A DNA stretch of 64,000 nt from Archilochus colubris. Taxonomy: Eukaryota > Chordata > Aves > Apodiformes > Trochilidae. The notes under the pieces were generated by a model that was given only the letters and a program-made list of their open reading frames with translations, did no database searches and was not told the DNA's origin. Position 1 is the first letter of the stretch. Every line of letters begins with the position of its first letter. Location: contig CM041085.1 in the NCBI GenBank assembly GCA_023079485.1, positions 91,771,115 to 91,835,114 of the forward strand, given 5' to 3'. Positions 43,001 to 56,400 of the stretch are shown piece by piece. The position numbers were made by a program, and so were the translations under genes.

Positions 43001-44719
43001 CCTCTCCGCTATCTGTCCAGGAGGTATATTGGCAGGTTGAAGGCTCCTTGCTTGTCTGCCATGGGCTTAAAGAACTTTTTAAATGCTCTCCATTGATTTT
43101 TTTACACCTTTTGATGAGTTTCCTCTTGTCACTGGTGAAGTACATAGTATTCTTCTGCTTAAGCAAAATGATGGTGAGAATTCATCAGAAGGTTTAGCCA
43201 TGTGACTGTTAAGACATCATATGCCCATATTGCCTGCAAAAAAAGTCTTTCTCATGTTTGACCCTCATAAATTCCTAAGAGTGTTCCACTTGTTTTCAGT
43301 TTTTTCTTTTGTAAAGCATGAAAAACAATTCATGGTATCTCTGTGACACATTGAAATCACATATTAAATATTGTAAAAAATGGTGATAATGCCTAGAAAC
43401 TGTGTTTCAAAGAAATAACTTTTTTAACTCTTGAAAAATACAATACTACCTTAGAGATGAAGGCAAAACCCACTCCCTTTTAACTGGGGCATGATTCTTC
43501 TTGTCACACCATCTCTACAGAGCAGTCTCTTTAGAGCATAGAGAAGGAAGCCAAGGTACTACAAGAATAGATATGCACATGAACAGGGTGTATTTTCTCC
43601 CTTTGCCAACTACTTTTATGTTGCTCTTCTATCCCTGAAAGCATGTGCATACATTATATTATCCAAAGGAGATCAGTCATTGCCTACCTTTTTCATACAT
43701 ATGAAAGAGTTGAGTAGAATATAACCTGATCATTTGGCTCTAATAATTTCTGATCTGCTTGGTTTTAGTCCCCGAGGAACCATCAGTGAATATGTAGGTC
43801 AGTAGTGTGGTGGAATAGACTGTAATACAGATGATCCCTGGCAGCTGTTTTGTAGTGACTTGAAAGTGCCTTTGGCAGTGGCACTTTGATACTCAGAAGT
43901 CAGCAGATCCATTCTTCCTCAGTGCTGGGTCCCAGAAGCACTGCTCTTTGAAATGTATAAGTACCTCTACAAAGAAAAAGCAGAGTACCCAGGGAATTTG
44001 GCTTTTTAAAATCAGTAGGGTAGGTTCCTTGCTATCACCAAGCTAGCAGTTGGGTATTGGCATTGGCTACCGGGGCAAAGCAAGTAGTGTTTCCTGCCCA
44101 AGAAGCAGCCACATTCCTTCTCTCCTGGTGGAGTTGCTTCAGATTTCCTAGATGACCTAGAGCCTTCACATGTTCTGATCTTATGCTCTATGCAAATATG
44201 TTTCTCATGTTTCTGTCTGCCCACATCCTTCTTAAGCTTTCTTGCTGTTCTTGAGAGTGTCTACTAACAGCAACTCTCGTTATGGACATTTTTAGTTTAA
44301 TTTCCTTTCTGATTTTCAGTGGAGGTAAGACCAAGTCTTTAAAAAACTTCTGGTAAGTACATGCCTGTATTTGTTGGATCCTTGTTTGAACACATCTTTC
44401 ACAGAAGCAGTGGAAGATATGCTGAGGAGAAACCTGCAATGAAATATTGAAGGTGTGTCATTTTTGTCCTTGCATATTATTGTGATCTTCATTTTCCTTT
44501 TCTGTAGCTCTCACAGGAGATTCCTCTGCAGCTACCTCTTCACTTTCATTTTTTCCATGGTTTTCTTTAGGTGGCAACAGAGAGAAATGCTCATTGGAGC
44601 CTTAATTATGGTTCTACAAGACAGTGACTACAGAAATGGATACAACTAAGTGTTTATTATTAATAGATCTCTCCTTTGGGATTTACAGTGAATGTTAATA
44701 GCCATGATCTTTTTGCAGG
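40085..44719. other. Intergenic, downstream of COL21A1, first part
   Basis: No gene supported. Contains a TG microsatellite at 42177-42204, a GC-richer block at about 41400-41640 and a minus-strand stretch at 42880-44460 that may be a decayed coding or transposon relic (see findings). Confidence 0.7.
42177..42204. repeat. (TG)n microsatellite
   Basis: About 13 uninterrupted TG units flanked by TATA-rich dinucleotides (atatatgtgtatatatg upstream, tatatacaca downstream). Likely polymorphic. Confidence 0.95.
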
Positions 44720-44842
44720 ACAGAGACGCCTAGAATAATTTAAATTAGAAAGGATCTTTGAAAGTTATCTGGTCTTTTTGCTCAAAGAAGGGCCAACTTT
44801 GAAGTTAAATCCCACTTTGAAGTTAGATCAAGTTGCCAATCC
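44720..44842 (-). mobile_element. CR1 LINE 3' fragment, minus orientation
   Basis: Reads tagaataatttaaattagaa, aggatctttgaaagttatct, gctcaaagaagggccaactt, gaagttagatcaagttg on the plus strand, the reverse complement of a CR1 3' end. A short internal duplication (actttgaagtta twice) is present. Confidence 0.8.
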
Positions 44843-46654
44843 ATATATAACAGCAGTTTTATTAGGGTGCTTCAGTAAAGTATGATGCTTCGTGTGATGG
44901 AGGAAGCTATTATTTTCTATTAATCTTCAATAACCAAAAAATTTTTTTTGTAGATATTTTAACAATTCCTGTAATTTGATGAAGATGCAATGCTGGATAT
45001 GTTAAGTGCATGATGTAGAAGGGACCAGAAACCAAAGCAGAAACAGGGTAGGAACAGACAAGGGTAGGAACAGAAAAGCTGAGTTATCATTATAAACCCA
45101 CTAGTGCACAAATCATGGCAAAAGTAACAGAAGTAATAGATTGAGAAATATTCCCTTTGGCATTGTTGGAGGGCACAGTTCCTTTACACAAATCCCATTT
45201 TCTAGCTGTGGTATTCTGGTAGAAAAGGGAGAGAAAAAAAGAAAAGCAGAAGGTCTAGACTGAGCCTAGCCCTGGGCAAATAATAAATAAACTAGAAGGG
45301 CTCCACACACACCACACATTCCTGTGTGAACTGGGCATCCAGACAGCCTTGGGGTATGTGATCTGGTATGTGATCTGCTACAAACATCTGTATTTTGTGA
45401 GCTTGTACAAACACATATGGAACACTCTGGTGTTTGGTGCTGGTTAAAGTGGTTACACTTTCAGTTGCATTGAATTCTGTAGTTACTTTTACTTTAGATT
45501 GGCTGTTGACAGATCAGGACGGCAAGTGAAAATAAGTCTGTCAAAAACATAAGGTGATCTCAGTAAATAACCTTAGTCATCAGAATTGGTTACTAGCTAT
45601 TACATTGAAGATTATTTTATTGTAATATATTATAAGCTTTGCTACTTTTCTTTTTTTTCTTTTTCTCTTTTTTTTTTTTCCTTTTGTTCAAATACATTGA
45701 GGGCAAAACAAACTAGAAACATTGCCTAGCATATATTCTTCCATGCACTTAAAATTGCCAGGAACCATCCAGTTTCTAGCCAAATTACTTGCACAGTTTG
45801 CTGAGTTGGAAAAAAGTACATGTATCTGACACAAAATTAAGCAGCTCCCACGTGCAGCTGATCTTTCGGGATTCTTTCTTGAAAACTCTGAGCTAATAGA
45901 ACTACCACATGTGTTGGCCACTGACATGCATCTTCTTACTTGTTGCTGTTGTTGGTCATTGCCTATGGAAACTTATTTTTCTACCTAATGTTAAAACATA
46001 GCACTTCTTTCTGTAAACATGGTAAGGAGAACTGGAAATTTCCTATGACACATTATAGCCTTGGATTGTATTTTAACACAATGTGCTCTGAGTTCACGTA
46101 TGCTGTCTTTTTAAAATGTAATTATAGATCTACTACTTTGCTGCTGAAACATTCCCTGCAATAATGGCAAGATACAGAAAAGTCTATTTCCGTGATATTT
46201 TGGTGCTCTCCAACCCATGTAAATGTTTAATAAATGTCATCAAGATCTCTGAGGACTATTCTCCTTTAAAGAAAATTGCTTGGATGTAATCCATAATAAT
46301 ATGTGTAACTTGTCAAATACTTATTACTAGAGTGAAAAACACATAAAATACTTTTGGAGGCTGATTATATGGAATTAGGCAGAGGAATATATAGTGTCTG
46401 TTGGTTTTGAGGAGGATAAAAGGAATGGTGGCTTATCCTCTTGAATTCTTAACCAGCAGGAAAACTGTTACCAAGAAGAAAAATCAAACTGTGCTCTTCC
46501 AGTCATGGTGCTCCAGGGAGCATCTGATCATTATTCTGCATCTTATGTTGCCTTTTATCCAATTGTATTTGCTTTTAAGATTCTACCAAGTTAAACCAGT
46601 GATCACTCAGTATTTACTTTTCATTCATATAAATAAGTAGCAGAAAAAAAATAT
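44843..46654. other. Intergenic, no gene seen
   Basis: AT-rich with a pyrimidine-rich run at about 45645-45685. No repeat family or coding signal recognised. Confidence 0.65.
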
Positions 46655-47205
46655 AAGTAATGTCATATTGAATCAGATCATCTGTCCATCATGTCCTCCT
46701 TTTGTGCCTTGCAAGCACTAGTTACAGATAGAGCAATTATTTGATTAAAATAGTGCTTGACATGATCATTTCCCTGGAATGAATTCTTTGTTCATGACAA
46801 TCACTGTTGTGAACATTTCCAGAACAATGGGCCTCATCTGAACTATCATGCTATGTTGTCTCTGACAGATCTGTTCTCCAGTATAATTTTTTAAGTCTTT
46901 TTTGGAGCCTTTTGGACTTTTGACCTTCACAACAGCCTGTGTTAATTAGTTCCACAATTTAATTTTGCATGAGATTCCATCATCATCATTATAGCTTGGC
47001 TTCGTGAATGAAGTGTGAAAAATCACTTCTTTTGTTTTAAACTTTCTGCCTGATAAATAAATTGAATACTCCCTGATTACTAAGAAAAACAGTGAAAAGT
47101 GTTTCTCTACTCACTGTCTCTGTATTTTTCATGCCTTTAAAGACCCCTAGCACATCTCAGTTTTTTTATCTCTGCAGAGTGAAGAAACTGTCATCTCTTC
47201 TTCCA
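46655..47205 (-). mobile_element. Old CR1 LINE fragment, minus orientation
   Basis: On the plus strand it follows the layout of an ancient amniote CR1 3' region in reverse complement: ttgaatcagatcatctgtcc, gagcaattat, ggacttttgaccttcacaac, gttaattagttccac, gtgtgaaaaatcacttcttt, ttgaatactccctgattac, catgcctttaaagaccc. Far more diverged than the CR1 copies inside COL21A1. Edges approximate. Confidence 0.75.
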
Positions 47206-49115
47206 TTAACATAACTTCATACTGTTGTTCAAAGATGTGCAAGAATATGTAATGATAAAAAAGGTGAAGGTTGTTGGTGTTCTTTATTATTACAATTGAC
47301 AGTAAAATGACTGACTCCATTCCTTTTCCAAATCCGTGCGCTTCTGGCCACTGGACTATTTTAAAATGAATCTCTGCTTATCTGTGCACTTCTCTCAGCA
47401 TAAATTACTGTAAACAGGTAATTTACATGACTGGCTTAGGACTTTATCTTCAGAGATGCTTCTAAAATTTTCACTCTGGAATTAATTCTGTCACGTTTAC
47501 TTTCTTTAGTCTAAAACCCAATATACTTAGCTATGACTTTTTTCTGATCTAAGAATTAAAGACTATCATTTCATTACTAGATATTCTAGACATCATCCCA
47601 CCCGTCACTATTAAAGCTACACTGTCTTCGTGAGCTGCTTAGAGATTAATAGGTTTGTAATGTAAGTGCCTGATTAACAGAATTCACACCTTCAGAAAAT
47701 GAGATTTCTAAATCCATCTGCTTTGTGACACAAAGCAAAGATGTGAACCACCCGATTTGCAGCAAGCAGCTGCTTTGGCATTGATGTCAGACAGGGGTGA
47801 GCAGGAGTTGAGAGAATTGACTGAAACAAAATATTTTTTAAAAGTGCTCAGATTCCACATGTACTGTGTTTTCTTATATTTCCAATTTCATTCATAACCA
47901 AAATGAAACAAACCCTGATGTTGTCACATGGATGCTTTTATGCAATTACATATACATTATAAACATATTTTATAATAACATTCAGCAATCCTTTTCCATT
48001 AAAGTTTTTCAGTTGCATACAAGTTACAATCTGTGAAAGAAAGCAAGGAGGGAGGAGGGGCAGTCGCTGTCTCAGTGACATTAAAATGCAGATACCCTGT
48101 CAAAGTGAACCTCTCTGAGCTTTGGCTTTTGTTATATTCCCAGGGTAGATTCTCTATGTTTTGCCAATCTTTTGGTGATTCTTCGTCATGTTCTATCAAT
48201 TTGAGGCCAAGATTTAAGCACTCTGGAAACTGGACTTGGTTCAAACTTTTCAATAGTTTATAGTTCATGACAATATTTATATTAAACTTCATTTGATTCA
48301 GCCAGAATTTGGTGGATTTGTGTGAGTTTTATTTCTACTTTCATATCCTATTTGAATGAGTTTTATTTCATATCCTATTTGAATAGATCTATGTAACAGA
48401 TGAATGCATATGCTTAGGGGATAAAAAAAAAGGGAATAAATGCTTAGCTTAACTAAGTACTAGCTTGTTTTGGCTATTTCTGTGAAGCAAAGTGAAATGA
48501 ATAATTTTCTCCCATTCTACATTATAAAGTTAACAAGGTTTGGGGATTCGTTGCAATACAAAGTGAGATGATTGTCTAGTGGATTACATAGTGATCTTAA
48601 CTGGTCCCCTGCCTATAGGGACAGACATACATTTTGTACACCTAGCCTCTCAATATGAATCTCTCCATCATTATCTGTAAGTAATGTAGCACACATGCTA
48701 GAACACATCTGAGATCTATTTTGGAGTGGAATATGAAGTTCTCCCACACACAACATGTGGAATGGTTTACCTCTTACATGTTAAAGCATTTCTTGCTCAG
48801 AAATAGGCTGCACAGACCAGCAAAAGGCAATCTAACTGAAGACCTAAGGGGTGGTGTGCAATTAAAGAGGTCCACAGTATTGTCACCTGTAGGTATGTTG
48901 GTGAGTATCTTCGCCTGGAGGTTTTCAACTAAGCATGTACACAGTTCCTGAAATGACAAATATACCCCAGAAATCTAAAATGTATTCTCTCTAGAAGTCC
49001 ATGATGTACCCAAGAGTGAGATGGAGATGCTTGGATATAAGCAGGCACAAGGACATGGGGAGCTGGGTCCAGTACACACTAGGGGGTATTGCCTGCTCAT
49101 AATGGGAAGACAAGC
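47206..49115. other. Intergenic, no gene seen
   Basis: Mostly unique AT-rich DNA. Contains an imperfect duplication at 48324-48384. Confidence 0.65.
48324..48384. repeat. Imperfect direct duplication
   Basis: gagttttatttc followed by tcatatcctatttgaat, present twice in a row; the first copy has 7 extra bases in the middle (34 and 27 bp). Confidence 0.85.
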
Positions 49116-49439
49116 TGTAGTGTAACGAGGCAACCAGGTGCCACTAATTGCCAGGGAGTGAGCATGAGCTTGTGTCAAGCCCACCTGTGCCCAATTAGGG
49201 TGGGCCCCCACTGCGCATGAGCAGAACCAGGGGGCCAATAAAAGGTGAGGCCTGAGTCACAGACTCAGCTCAGTCCTGAGCTAGCCAGCAGAGGGATCAT
49301 TCACTCTCAGAGCAACAGCACTGATCCAGGCTAGTCAAGCCTGTGGGCTATAGGCTCGGAGCACTGTTCGTGAGTCTCTGCTGGAACACCTGGTTGGACC
49401 TTGAAGTGCCATACCCTAAAAGAGGTTTGTCTTGCTACA
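49116..49439 (+). mobile_element. Solo LTR of an endogenous retrovirus, 324 bp, with 6-bp target duplication
   Basis: Begins TGTAG and ends CTACA, a perfect 5-bp terminal inverted repeat with TG...CA ends. It is flanked on both sides by the identical hexamer acaagc (49110-49115 and 49440-49445). Inside, a TATA-like caataaaagg at 49236-49245 follows a GC-richer U3, and a likely start site lies near 49267. Six-bp target duplications are typical of class II (ERVK-like) avian retroviruses, so I infer that class. No internal viral genes or second LTR are present, so it arose by LTR-LTR recombination. The plus orientation follows from the TATA-like box. The intact ends and duplication suggest a fairly young insertion. 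Confidence 0.85.
49236..49245 (+). promoter_or_regulatory. TATA-like box in the solo LTR
   Basis: caataaaagg, 120 bp into the LTR, preceded by the GC-rich ctgcgcatgagcag and followed by an agtcacagactcagctcag stretch where transcription would start. The embedded AATAAA could alternatively act as the LTR polyadenylation signal. Confidence 0.45.
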
Positions 49440-52400
49440 ACAAGCAGTGGTCCAAAGGATGATGTTGATAGAACAGGCATAAGGAATGATTTAATCCTTG
49501 TCTGCCAGGTTAGGTCAGTTTGCAAGTTCCAGGCCTCTTTGATTTACATCGGTTTAATTCAGAGATAGACATAAGATGATAGAAATTTCTCAGGAATTCT
49601 TTTAAATGCAAACATCTTCTCTCAGTTTGCTTTTTAAGTTGCCCATGAAAAATTGTTTTCTCAGATGTAGATGCAATTACGTCTATTAATTACAATAACC
49701 AATCTTGTAACTTTGTAAAATTTTGTTTATCAGTGACCTTTGCAAGAATTACTACAATGTGTGATACTAAAAGCTGCTTCAGGTTAAATAGAGAGAATGC
49801 CAGGTCTTTTTTTTTTTTTTAATATATAATTGGGTTTTGAGTCTTTGAGCTTTTAATTAATGAATTCTTTCAATCAGTATTCTATAATACTTAAGGTCAA
49901 TCTTTGTGATGCAAAACTGAAAACAAAATGAATGCAAGCACCTTTGAAATTAACTATTTCAATACTTTAAAACAACTACTTTCTTAAAAAAGTAACAAAC
50001 TTTTAGTAACCTAAAACTGTTAAGTTGAGCATTTAACTTTACTATGATAAATTTTGAAAGAAGTTTTCAGATGCATACAGGGCCACACAAAAACTAGAAT
50101 ATCTCTATGAAGTACCACCAGATTAAAAAATTAATAATTTAAGTTTTGTCCTCATTAGTGGAGACTGCTTCACCTTGTTATTCACATATTTACACCCAAA
50201 TTGTACACTAGATGAATTTGCCTTACCTGGGATATCAGCAATTAACTGATGATTTCTTGAGGGTGCAATTAAAATGCATTGAGTTTCAACCTCTAGTGAT
50301 ATTATCTTTCAGGTTCAGCACTAATATGCTGGAAAATATAGGTGGTTGGCACCTGTACCATGCCTCTCAGAAATGTCAGTATTAAATTGATGGTACTTGA
50401 GATGAGATTACCTAGTTATGATGATGTTACTACTTTACTCTGACATTTGCTATTTGTAAGATGAGTAATCTTAAATGCATTGTTTATTCCAAAAAGGAAG
50501 AATACTGCTCTTCTCCCAAGACCACATGATGACTTCTGTATATCCCAAATGGTACTAGATGTCTGTGTGAAGACAAGTGAATCATCCTTTTATATACTGA
50601 AAAGAATGGGAATGTTTTCCTTTATCTTGGGGAGATATCCTGTCTGAGAAACAGAATCAAATCAAACATATCTACTTTTTGAGCTGTATATTTTATTCCC
50701 ATGTCTTCATCTCTAGTATTAATGTAGGCCCTTGGACAGTAATTAAGCTGCTGTATTTCAAACACTTACCAAGAGGAAGCCTTCAACTCACAGTGTGCAC
50801 ACAGTAGTACCAAGCCTTATTGCCTTATCCAAAGTCAGTGGAATAAAGCTGTTACTATTTCCTAATCAGAGAGCTGTTTGGGGTGAAGAGCTGTGGGAAA
50901 CTGAAGGGAATCTCATCTGGAGTCCTAGGCAATCTGCCCTACAATTACAGCCGAGTCAGTTCTGTTGATACATTCGATCCCCAGACATATTAAAGCACTT
51001 GGAAAGGCTCCAGTAGACCTCAATGGGCTTACATCAGGCAATTATATGATTGCTGGAGTGCTGGAAATGGAGCAGAAGTTCTTTTGAAATCAATGTAAAA
51101 TGATATGGGAGTATCTTACCAGATATTCATCTTAGTGACATATATGTGGTTACCCTAAAGTACTGCCATTGCTTAATAATAAGGAGTGAATAGACTGGTG
51201 GTTTAATCAAGTATTTCCTACTAAGTGGAGTGGGGATGTACACTTTGCAGTGTAGAAGTGTGAGGGAGCTGGTACTGGCACAAGACCCCAGCTGCCTGCC
51301 TTTGGCACACACAGTGATCCACTCACTGACCCCTCCAGGTGCTGGAATGGCTCTTTTCCTAAAATAGTTTCAGTATTGCATTTCCACTAAAAGGGTTTTC
51401 TTTGTATTGACAAATTGACAGTCTGACATAGAGAAATGAAAATATAATTTTCATTACTCTGTAAAAACAAATAACTAAAATCTATGATTTCAAGGAAACC
51501 TTTACATCCTCTATTCCCTGAATGCCAGGTTAGCATCCAGACTCCTCATCTTTCTGTCCAAAGCCATGAACTAGTGCAAGTTTTCCTGTGACCAGCTGGG
51601 AATAGCTCACAAGATGTAAATGATATTTTAGAAACACTTATCTACTCTTCATTTTCCCCAGAGTGTTCCGAGCCTTCACACATAACATATGAACTGCAGT
51701 GAGGCTACAAGCAAAACCTTTAGTACTGAGCCATTTATACTAAGTTTAGTCTTCAGGGCTTACTCAGTGATTTATATTTGTTTATAATGTACTTTAAGCT
51801 GGGCAGTAAATAAAGCACTTCTGATGTAATATTAAAAGATGAAATTTTGGGTTTTGACTCTCACTGGCTACAAATTTTCAGGTTCATAAATAAATATTCT
51901 GAAGTCAGAGTCAATCCAAAAAGCAGTCCCATGGGCATGTTTGCTTTCTGTCCAGGCACTGTAATCTTTCTATTCTGGTGCTTTGCATTCAAGTTTAGTT
52001 TCCCCAATGAGCAATAACTTCTAAAAAGACAGATTTTTCTTTCTGTCTTTTATAGACTCTGTAACTCTCTCAGGAATGCCATGAAGATGTTTTGCTGGAT
52101 AAAAGGTTAAGGCATGAACCAGCATTGACTTTTTCAATTGGTTTTGTCTTTAGAGGTCTGCCATGTGTACTGCACAACACACGAAGAGTTAATAGAAGTT
52201 CATATCATGTGTGCTGAGTGTAAGGAATCAGTGTTGACATTTATGCATGCTTATTTCTGTAATGAAGTACTTCAGTTATTGCTTTTGTCTCCTATTAGCT
52301 TCCTTCTCATTTTGCCAAGAAGCAAGTTTTTTCAAATGAATCACTAATTTTTTTTACAACACTATTATATTGTTTAGCTGAATTTTGAGGCCCTCTTAAT

Positions 52401-53170
52401 AATCTGGAAGGAAATCTTGGCAAGAAAAAACCCAGATATTGAATTAGTTGTCTGAGTCCATTTTTACACTTCTTAAAAATGACCATGAGAACAATTCAAA
52501 GGAGTTAAAAGAGAGGGAGTAGAACATTTGGTGCAGATGTGACTATGCATCAGATTGGAAATGCATGGTAGTGTAAAATGTACATTTTCATTATCAAATG
52601 TAAACAACTTTGTTTCTTATTGGTCTTAAGAGTAGTTTTCCTTGATGCTTTATTTCATGACATGTATTAATTGCATTTCAGCAGCTGGATTGACTCTGGG
52701 TTTTAGATTATTTTGGTTTTTGTTTTATGGATCCTTAAATCTTCACTGAGTCTTAAGTATTCATTACATGCTTCACTGTGGCTTTCAGTCAGTTGCAATT
52801 ATTTTAATAGGCTATGTAGTATTTATAAATTATCATAGCACGTAGCTCTCTGCAAACATTTTGAAGCAGATCTCTTACACATTTTTGTCTTGGGTAGATA
52901 TTTAATAAAATCTGAGCTGATGCTGCAGCTTTGAGGCATTAAAAAAAAAAAATCTGTCTGGTGTTGATCTGCTTATTTCCACAAACTTTATGAACTCTTT
53001 GGCAAATCTTGTTAACTTTGGTTACCTTGACATCAAAAGTTTGTGGGTAGAACTTACAGTATACTATATAAGACTGATTTTTTTTTTCATAAGTATCCAG
53101 ACAAAAGAATAACACACCAGTACTGAGCCTTATCTTGCTGTTCTCTGTCACTTCCTCTCTCCTCAACTTT
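49440..53170. other. Intergenic, no gene seen
   Basis: AT-rich unique sequence with a 14-base poly-T at about 49807. I see no coding or repeat signal. Confidence 0.65.
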
Positions 53171-53410
53171 TGGCAATCAATGGCTTAGGGATTTCCTGAG
53201 CTAGAGGCAGCATCTGGTCCATCATATTTTAATAGCCACTGGTGCACCCTTTCTCTATGAATTTGTCTAGTCTCTTTTTTAGCTCCATTTATGCTTTTGG
53301 CCTTAACCACATCCTGTGGCAACGGGTTCCAAAATGTAATTACGTGTTGTGTGAAAAAGTACTTCCTTTTGTTGTTTCTTAAATACTTTTTATGGGCATA
53401 ATGCATTTTT
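53171..53410 (-). mobile_element. Old CR1 LINE fragment, minus orientation, same family as 46655-47205
   Basis: Plus-strand blocks caatcaatggcttaggga, atagccactggtgcaccc, ttggccttaaccacatcctg, ggcaacgggttcca, gtgtgaaaaagtacttcctt match an ancient amniote CR1 in reverse complement. The shared ttttggcctt/ttttgacctt and gtgtgaaaaa blocks link it to the 46.7-kb copy. Confidence 0.8.
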
Positions 53411-56400
53411 TGCTGAGTGATAACACTGATTTCTTTGCTGTGCTAAGGAGCAATCACACCCTGGTCAATAGGTATTCCCACCAGTAGGTGAAGAAGAGTG
53501 ACAGGAGACAAGATAAGTGTGTAGTGGCCCCAAGTTTAATGAAGTGGACAAGTGTTTATTGTAGACTCTTCTTCCTTTACTTTGCAAATGAACTGAAATA
53601 TAAAATCTGTTTTACCGTGCATAGTTAGATGCAAGTTTCCATGTGTTTGACACTGTACAGTTAATATATTATGCATTAAATACTTGTGTTTGCTTCACAG
53701 AAACCTGACCCACGCGATGTACTTAACGTGTCACAGACTTTAGGGTCATTATTTTCTGACAAGAGCTCAAAACTAGCAGCTGTGTTATGTGATCTTGTTA
53801 TCAAACTGTGCCCCTGAGCATCAGGATCAATACGTTTGTTACTAAAGATGGTTTATTTGGTAATAAAATCTTTACCAGATATGCTGATCTAACCTGAATT
53901 ACTAATTGCTTAGAATATAAGTTTTTTTTTTACTCATGCATCAAATAAAAGATACAGGGAACTCAATCCCAACATTAATAAAGAAATCATTGCCTGAAAG
54001 GTAGAAAAAATTCTGATCAGCTAGATCCTCTCATTCATGTTAGCAATGTCCCAAAAAGAAGATTAGGACAAATAGAGGGATTAAGGTCTTTTGTGTACCA
54101 CAGTGAGTTAATTTTGTATTCTATAATACTGTCTGTTGTTTGTATTTACATTTGGAGAGCAATCTTACACATTTTGAAGAGAAAGATTCAAGAATTAATG
54201 TTATTGTAGAGATAAATGAAGGTGACTCTTATCACTTGGGTTCTGGAGACTAGAATTGAAATTATTATAGGGACAAACCTGACAGCAGTATGTCATCTCC
54301 TCTTTCACTTTTCATTAAATTGAATGTTTACTTAACAACTAGAATACACAAGAGGTGACCAAAAGAATGCCTTATTTTACTGGTAAAGCAAAATGAAATA
54401 TTGATTTACATGGTGGTGACTTAAAATGTCATACTCCTGCTAACCGGTGAAGGTGTCTTGAGCTGAAGCTGTGAAAATGCAACAAATAACTCATTCCATG
54501 TTGTCACATTGTAGGGATCTAACTCAGAGAACTAAGTCAGAGGGTAGTCTTCTTCTATTCCCATGAAGAGGAGAACATAAGAGAGGGGGAGAAATTCAAA
54601 GAGAAGCTTAAATTATATTTTGACACCTGTGCTAAAGAGAGATACTGTTATAGGATATAAACCTTTCCTCTGAGTCATTGTCACCCTTTGGTTTTCTCCA
54701 TCAGCTGTATACAGATATTAGCAAAACAAAGCTTCTGACTTGAAGTTTGTTGATATGAATTTCCTCCCTGTAGGTCTCACTTCGGGGAAGTGTTGTGAAA
54801 TCTTCTGCAGGTGCTGAGGAAATTCAGAATATTGCAGAAATTAAAGGGAGATAATGAGGAATTTCATTTCATTCTAGATGCCTTTCAGGCACTTAAATCT
54901 ACTGCTGTGATTTAGGAGGTCAGAGTGCAATAACTTGAGTAAGCACCATTTAACTTTAATTTCACATGCAAAATAATTTCTAGCTAACTGTTTTCTTCTT
55001 TTGCTTCAAAGTGGACTAGCAATTTTCTTGGTAAAAACTTCAGTAATAAAGCCAGTTAGTTTACAGTCTGGCTCACACAAGAAGCTTTAGAACTGTTTGT
55101 ACATGTCTTCTGCTTTAAAAATGTTCAGAGAAATCAGGATAGATGAATGGCAACTCCCAATGTGGTGTAGTATAGTTCTCAAATAATTTCAAAAAAATTA
55201 CTGCAAAAGTAACAGGCCTCTTTAGTGTTAAATCTATCACACTGTCTTTCTTGAATGTCTGATTTTGGAAATCAATAAAACTTTGTAACTTGGTAGGGAA
55301 ATGTTACATTTGATGTAAGTGGAAATGGTCAAGTACTATTTTCCAGAATTGGCAATCCATAGAGGTCCATTCACTTACTTCATGATAAACAATTTCACCT
55401 TACTATTAACATCATGTATTTTAATAATACAATGTTGGGAGTTTTTTGCATACTCTATCTGACCGCCATAAGCTGAGGTCAACTGCAGATGATGGTAATT
55501 TCTTTGATTCACACTAATAACCTGATTACCATCTACTGTAAAAGGAAGGTATGGACAGGTTCTAAAAAGGCAGATTCTATCTCTTCAACAGAGTCTCAGT
55601 TTGGAGGACCTGGTACACTAGGTCCATATTCTCAAGACTGATTAATAGCCTTTTGTAACCAATTTCAGATCCTTAAAAGGATTGAGTTGCAGTGGGAGGA
55701 GTGAGTAATTGCTCAAAATTTCTGAAAATCAGGTTATTTTACTCTGCATTGCTTGTTCACAAATAGAGGTTACCTGAGCCATCTACCACTTAAATAATGG
55801 GAACCCACAAGCTTATTTTCCAGAGTATTCTACTGTTTTTTGCAAAGCTTACTCACCAAGAATAGCTAAATGGAGGAGGCCTGAGAATAAAGAGTGAATT
55901 TAAAAAACAGGAAACACTATAGCAAAGTGTAACCTGTCAGCCTTAGCTTTCTGAAACTCATTCAGCAAGTTCTTCAGTTAGTCTCCAGAACTTTAAAAAT
56001 AGATGGTCAAACTCTTAAAAAGTCCTCATGCAATCAAAATGTGACCATATCCATGCAGGCACAGCTGATCCTCCTTAGATGAATTGGCTTGGGCACAAAT
56101 AACAGCCTTAGCCACAGCAGTGATGGCAGGATCAATCAGCTGCCAACATTTTTAAGAAGGTTCCTAGCCATGTTTTGCCACCTAAGTTAAAATCCCTGTA
56201 TTTTATGGTTGGACTGTAATGAGTACCTTAATGGGTTAGGAATGTCCCCTTCTCGCTGCAAAGGTAGGCATAAAATACACTATATACTTTAGTATATAAT
56301 GTAAATATACTATACATTATGCAGTATTTTCATCTCAATATACCTGTAGGTAGCCTACTTGGTAGGGCTAGATGAAAAAAAAGGTCTCGGGTCATAAATG

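Noticed and set aside
48975..49525. Minus-strand open frames of 87 and 64 codons
   Set aside because: They overlap the solo LTR and its flanks, where higher GC lowers stop frequency; no protein family is recognisable.
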